Part shown: positions 59,487 to 64,000 of the stretch, in pieces
Numbering within the stretch: position 1 is the first letter of the stretch
How the letters are laid out: the number at the start of each line of letters is the position of its first letter
Origin: Adenophora triphylla var. japonica
Taxonomy: Eukaryota; Streptophyta; Magnoliopsida; Asterales; Campanulaceae
Direction of reading: 5' to 3'
DNA length: 64,000 bases
Assembly: GCA_022495995.1 (NCBI GenBank)
Contig: JAFEMH010000739.1
Location: 62,001-126,000, forward strand
Translations under genes and position numbers: made by a program
The notes under the pieces: model-generated
What the model saw: only the letters and a program-made list of their open reading frames with translations
The model's database searches: none
Told to the model about the DNA's origin: nothing

Positions 59487-59542
59487 CTTTGCTAACGTTT
59501 GATAATGGAAAAGTGATGTTGTGATGAGGATGGTGGGGAGAA

Positions 59543-59604
59543 TTTATAGTTTGATTTGGGGTTGAGGTGGCTTTGTGTTTGTGCCACGTTGATTTTCACA
59601 TGCA
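59543..59604 (-). promoter_or_regulatory. Seed-type promoter of the 59 kb 2S gene
   Basis: On the minus strand CTATAAA (59543-59549) is about 60 bases before the ATG. CAACGTGG (59584-59591) and TGCATG (RY, 59599-59604) precede it. RY plus ABRE-like sites are the usual combination for seed-specific control by ABI3/FUS3-type factors and bZIPs (known for the class, inferred here). Confidence 0.7.
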
Positions 59605-60079
59605 AATACTTCCAATGGTGATCCTTTCTTTCTTGGACAGTTGGCAGTGGATTGTCTACTTCTATCATCTGAAGCAACTGAGGTTTGTATCAATTTTCCA
59701 GGTGCTCTGAGTTTTGTTTTTTCGCTTACACGTATGATCCACATGTATCATATTTTTTATTCTTTATTTAAAATCCTCCATCAATGACTTTATTTAAAAT
59801 TTAACATTGTACCAATAGAACGTGAAGAACCACAAATTATCGGTTAGTAAATGTATAATGGACCCTAATGCCAAATTAATTAAGAGGTCTCGAATTTGAA
59901 CTTGCGGAAGTAGCAATTTGGGAAAGACCTGTGCTAAGTTGTAGCTATAGTCTTAGACAAAATAACATTTAAGTAAAAAGTATATAAATAGATCATGTGC
60001 TTCCTTGTTAGGTACTTCTCCGTCCCAAAATGATCTTCTCATATTTTATTTTTTTACCGTGGATACGAATGAACTTTGA

Positions 60080-60465
60080 ATTTTTTACATGCAGATGCTT
60101 CCATTTAAGGTATTTGTTTGTTTATGCAAATGTGCAGGCCAAGGGAGTAATTTTACCATGGACGGTTTCTTTTCTCTGCTGGTTGGAACTTGGTGACAAC
60201 GTATGTTCTAAAATTCTAAATTCAGGTACTCACTGGCCCTTATTATAATATTTTTTGAACGGCTGCAGCGATTGATCGGTCGCGATTTAAGACATGAATT
60301 TTGGCAATAACTGATTGATATGAAAATGGTAACCAATTTACTCACCGGGTGATAATTTAATCTCAACTGATCTATGTCGAAGTAAGACTGATGTTAAATC
60401 ACGATCAATTGCAGAAGTGTGTAGTGTTATAGCCGATCAATCGCTGCCGCAGTTCCAATAATTAC
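60080..60465. repeat. Segmental duplication block, copy 2
   Basis: Counterpart of 51100-51500, including the sequence CAGTTCCAATAATTAC at its end. In copy 1 the same place (about 51469-51490) is uninterrupted, whereas here a Mutator-like element begins. Confidence 0.85.
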
Positions 60466-61599
60466 GAATTTTTTTTCCCAAAATGACACTGTTTCAAAAA
60501 GTATTTCCCAAAATGTCACACTTTTAAAAGTATTGATCAGAATTAGGGGTGGACATGGTTCGGTTCAAACCGCGGTTTGAGACCGAACCGAACCAAACCA
60601 CGCAGTTTGGTTTGGTTTTTTTCTATAAATGGTTTAGCTTGGTTTGAAAATTTAATAAACCGTGTGGTTCGGTTCAGCTCGCAGTCTGGAACCTCAAAAC
60701 CAAACCGAACTGAACCAAACCGATTCACACCGAACCGCGGTTTGGAATCGTGAAACCGAACCACAGAACCGAACCATGAAATTCTTGAACCGAAATCCTA
60801 GCCGTGTGAAGAATTTTGCAGTTGGATTGTACTTGAATTTATTGGGTTTGGTACTTTGGTATAATCTATTTCGTTTGATACTTTTATCTTGCTACTAAGA
60901 TATTTGACTTTTATATAATGGTTGAATCTTGAATTTGTAATTTTGTATCTTTATTTTAGACAATGTCTTGTAATTTGTTTTGAGATGGTTTCTTTTGTTG
61001 TACTAAAACTCATTCCTATTTGGATAGTAGTATTTTTGTTTTATGTTTAATATATATGATTGCTAGTTTGATAAAAAAAAATATGTAAAGAGCAACGCTT
61101 TTAGTTGGACAGGTTTGTAGTTCGGATAGCGGTTTAGACAGCAGTTCGGATCACGGTTTGAACCGTTTATGAAACCGTGGTTTGAGACCGAACCGAACCA
61201 AACCGAGGTGGTTTGGTTTGGTTTGGTTTGAAATTTTCTATGGTTCGGTTTGGTTTGGGATTTTCCCAAACCGAGTACTAGCGGTTTGGTCTCCAAATTC
61301 CTTCCAAACCGAACCAAACCGAACCATGTCCACCCCTAATCAGAATAGCCTAATTTTTAGAATTCGCGGTTGGCAACTGCGTTTTCATTAATGAATTCGC
61401 AATTGGCAACCGCAGGTATATAATTTTTCTAATTTTTTTATTTTTTTTTAAAAAACGCAGTTGACAACTGCGAATTCAACTTTGAAAACGCAGTTGCCAA
61501 CCGCGAATTCTAAAAACTAGGCTATTGTGGTCAATACTTTTAAAAGTGTGACATTTTGGGAAATACTTTTTGAAACAGTTTCATTTTGGGAAAAAATTC
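60466..61599. mobile_element. Mutator-like foldback element containing a hAT element
   Basis: The ends GAATTTTTTTTCCCAAAATG and CATTTTGGGAAAAAATTC are inverted, flanked by a perfect 10-bp TSD CAATAATTAC (60456-60465, 61600-61609). The right arm carries units GAATTCGCGGTTGGCAACTG and CGCAGTTGACAACTGCG, alternating in sense. The hAT element (60544-61338) lies in the left arm. The paralogous site at about 51469-51490 is empty. Confidence 0.9.
60544..61338. mobile_element. Non-autonomous hAT element, 795 bp
   Basis: The TIR TAGGGGTGGACATGGTTCGG at the left is mirrored by GAACCATGTCCACCCCTA at the right. A perfect 8-bp TSD ATCAGAAT lies on both sides (60536-60543, 61339-61346). Subterminal regions are repeats of AACCGAACC and GGTTTGGTTT. 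No transposase is present. It differs from the 54251-57975 family in its ends. Confidence 0.95.
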
Positions 61600-61772
61600 C
61601 AATAATTACTGATATACTGTAAGTGTTAATTTCTGATCAGAAAGTTGTAAAAACCTTGTGAATAAAACTCATCCATTACTCACATTAATAATAATGCGAT
61701 TTTATTACAAGAGACACTACTGTGTCTCAAGCACAGCTGTAATTTATTCAGTTATCCAGCCTCTACATACAT

Positions 61773-62231
61773 TTAGAACCAGACGGCACGGATTTGGCAT
61801 TGCCGTGGCTGCCTCATGTTACATTTCTGAGGCAAGCTCTGAGCCTTCTGCACAACTTGCTGCATGTGCTGCATCCCTTCTTTCTGTCCTTGTCCTTGTT
61901 CTTGTTGCTGCCTCTTCACGACCTCCCTGATGGCCTCACACCTACACTGCTGGTCAACATTCCTCAGCTCCTGGCAGCACTGCTGCAGCTGCTGAGACGT
62001 GCCAGTTGGGTCCACCTCCATTATCTCGTAGGGGCTGCCGCTGCCCCTTTGTGACAAGTACCTTGAGCATTGTTGAAGAGACTGCTTCTGCACTTGCTGG
62101 GAGCAGCTTCTGCTTTGTGGGTTGTCGCCACCTTCTTCCACCACGGTGGTTGTGATGGTGGTGTAGGTGGTGGCTTCCGCCAGGGCTAAGAGGGCTAGGA
62201 GGAGGGAAGCTATGACTGCGAGCTTTGCCAT
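61773..62231 (-). CDS. 2S albumin seed storage protein, type B
   Basis: A 152-residue precursor with signal peptide [20 protein letters not shown] and pro-region [15 protein letters not shown]. Cysteines lie at 43, 55, 85, 86, 96, 98, 137 and 145, the canonical eight. It has a Gln-rich linker (RQQQEQGQGQKEG) and ends CQIRAVWF. Compared with the type-A copy at 59022 it has RGSGSPYE instead of SSPYE and no ninth Cys. Role: nitrogen and sulphur reserve in protein bodies of the embryo. Single exon. It is the closest intact relative of the broken copy at 51806-52270. Confidence 0.96.
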   Translation of the reverse strand: MAKLAVIASLLLALLALAEATTYTTITTTVVEEGGDNPQSRSCSQQVQKQSLQQCSRYLSQRGSGSPYEIMEVDPTGTSQQLQQCCQELRNVDQQCRCEAIREVVKRQQQEQGQGQKEGMQHMQQVVQKAQSLPQKCNMRQPRQCQIRAVWF

Positions 62232-62299
62232 GTTTTTGGTTGTGGGATTGTTTTGGTGATTTGAGTGTGGTGAGGATGGTGGTGGGGTGGGGATGGGGA

Positions 62300-62363
62300 T
62301 TTATAGGTGAGATTGGGGTTTAGGTGGCTTCATCTTTGCTTCCACGTTGTTTTTTACATGCAG
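62300..62363 (-). promoter_or_regulatory. Seed-type promoter of the 62 kb 2S gene
   Basis: On the minus strand CTATAAA (62300-62306), CAACGTGG (62343-62350) and TGCATG (62358-62363) are in the same order and near-identical spacing as in the 59 kb gene. Confidence 0.7.
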
Positions 62364-62438
62364 ATGCTTCCAATCACCACCGAGTTATCTTCCTTATGCA
62401 TTTGACATGAAGTTGTCTTTTCTTCCCTTCTTTTCTTA

Positions 62439-63151
62439 GGGTGTACTCCCGAGTTTTAAACGAGGGTGTGTTCCCGAGGTTTAAGGGTCCGCTCCGAGTT
62501 TTTTAGGGAGAGGAAGGGAAGGGAAGGGAAGGGAAGGGAAGGGAGGGGAGGGGGAGGAAATCATTGAACATTTCTTTCCTCTCATTTCCTCCCACACTTG
62601 GGAAGATTGAAAAGGGAGGAAATGAGCTCCCATTTCCTTCCCTTTCCTCCCAACAAAAAATTCAGTAGCACACCCTAGGGAGGAAATGAGCTCCCATTTC
62701 CTCCCTTTTCCTTCCCTTTCCCCCCAAAATAAAACTCTGGAGCAGACCCTAAAGGAGGAGAAAAGAAAGGGAAGGGGAGGGGAAGGAAAGGGAAGTGAAG
62801 CGAAGCGAAGAAATTTAGTTTCTTTCTGGGTGTTCCTGGACGGAAAGAAAAGGAAAAAAATATAGAATTATATTTGTACATTTAATTTAATGAAAGAAAA
62901 ATAAAATTTAAATTTGAAAGATAAAATAGGTTTATCAAAAAAGTTTTTTATAACATTTTATTTCATTTCATTTCTTCCCACTTTTGAGAAGATTGTGTGG
63001 CGGGAGAATGCTCAAAAAATTTCCTTTTATTTTCCTTCAATTCCTTCCTAAAAAATCTCAAAAGTAATCTTAAGAAGGAAATTATTTTAGATTCTTTCTC
63101 ATTTCCTTCCCTTTTCCCAATTTTTATTTTTTAAAACTCCGGAGCACACCC
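62439..63151. mobile_element. TIR element(s) with GGAGTTTT-type ends, nested
   Basis: The outer ends GGGTGTACTCCCGAGTTTTAA and TTAAAACTCCGGAGCACACCC are inverted, with TA on both sides (62437-62438, 63152-63153). Inside are more copies of the same ends (GGGTCCGCTCCGAGTTTT near 62488, GTAGCACACCCTA near 62664, CTGGAGCAGACCCTA near 62735). Two or more related elements have therefore inserted into each other. The middle is (GGGAA)n and GGAGGAAATGAGCTCCC repeats. Confidence 0.65.
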
Positions 63152-63643
63152 TAGTCAACTTAATTATCTTAATCTTAAAAACAAAATAAATATTAAAAAA
63201 ATAAATTAAATTTACTCTCCTGGTGATGCTATTTACTTTGGGCTTTTGGGAAAGCGGGAGTACATTTTTTCAAATTAGTAACATTTTGAATATTTATTTT
63301 GAGATTGAATATTCATTTTGGAAAAAAAGGAAATACATTTTATCAAAATAAATGTAAAATATATTGTACAGTAATAGGAGTTACTCCATTTAAAATTACA
63401 AAATTAACTACTTTAGTAATTCCACTATAAACATGTAAATTTTATAAATGAAAGTTTTATTATTTTTTAAATCCTAAACTGAAAGTGCATACCTAACTAA
63501 CTGCCCATAATGAGATTTAGGTGATAGCCCAACGGCTTATGGGCAGATCTGATAACCCTTATCCATAATGAGACATAGTCTAATTATAACTGGTGTTTTT
63601 TTTTTTTTTTTTTTGATATATTGAACTCTCGGCATACCAATTA
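63152..63643. other. A+T-rich spacer, no gene recognised
   Basis: A poly-T run lies at about 63598-63614. No coding region is supported. Confidence 0.5.
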
Positions 63644-63930
63644 CTCCCTCCGTCCCAGCGAAAGAGCCATTTATTTCCTTTTTGGGCGTCCCATTTAAAA
63701 AGCCACTTTCCCAAAAAGGAAACCTTAAATCACTATTCTCTCCACTCATTCTCTCTCCTACTTTACTTTTACACTCACAACATTATCTTTCTTACATCAC
63801 CTCCCACTCATTCTCTCTCCTATTTAATTTTTCATACTCACAACATTTAAACTTTTTCTCTTTCCTACATCACATTTCTTATTTTGCGTGTCGGACAAAT
63901 TTACCGACTCTTTCGCTGGGACGGAGGGAG
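63644..63930. mobile_element. Stowaway MITE
   Basis: The ends CTCCCTCCGTCCCAGCGAAA and TTTCGCTGGGACGGAGGGAG are flanked by TA. It is in reverse orientation relative to the related copy at 37464-37747. Confidence 0.9.
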
Positions 63931-64000
63931 TATATCTAATTAGGTGGTAAATGGAATACAATATTGATTTCGGTTGATATATCGAGTATCAAAATTATTT

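Overview
This is a 64 kb stretch of plant nuclear DNA. Spliced genes with GT/AG introns, plant-type ubiquitin (Ser19, Asp24, Ala57), seed 2S albumins and a dense load of plant transposons all point to an angiosperm. The 2S albumins share the TTYTTITTT pro-region of sesame-like seed albumins, so a Lamiales-type eudicot is my best guess (inference).

Layout. 0.8-6 kb: a five-exon TRAPPC3/BET3 gene on the minus strand, with transposons in two large introns and undamaged exons. 6-9.7 kb: Tourist and Stowaway MITEs and an A+T-rich tandem array. 9.7-11.6 kb: an intact five-repeat polyubiquitin gene with a 5'UTR intron. 13-15 kb: a 1.05 kb tandem duplication. 16 kb: an intact secreted basic secretory protein (BSP). 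17-19.7 kb: a decayed Copia element. 22-24 kb: TRIM and mTERF fragments and a Helitron-like end. 25.6-36.5 kb: gene-poor, with a Mutator-like foldback element, a 2.75 kb solo LTR, an intact TRIM and a possible Helitron. 37-43 kb: LINE fragments, a solo LTR and two broken DUF295 F-box genes. 43.6-46.7 kb: a deleted Copia element carrying a nested solo LTR. 48-62 kb: a 2S albumin cluster of five copies (two intact, three damaged). A polyubiquitin pseudogene in the cluster is interrupted by an RTE LINE, which is itself interrupted by a 3.7 kb hAT transposon.

Likely functional genes: BET3 (vesicle tethering), polyubiquitin, BSP, and two 2S albumins (seed storage). They are unrelated in pathway. 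Nearly everything else is mobile DNA, and many boundaries could be fixed by target-site duplications (TSDs) read directly.

The strongest unexplained pattern is that LTR families of different types, plus the hAT family, each carry clusters of short GC-rich palindromes. Two apparently unrelated LTR families carry the same palindrome core (GCACGA-N-TCGTGC).
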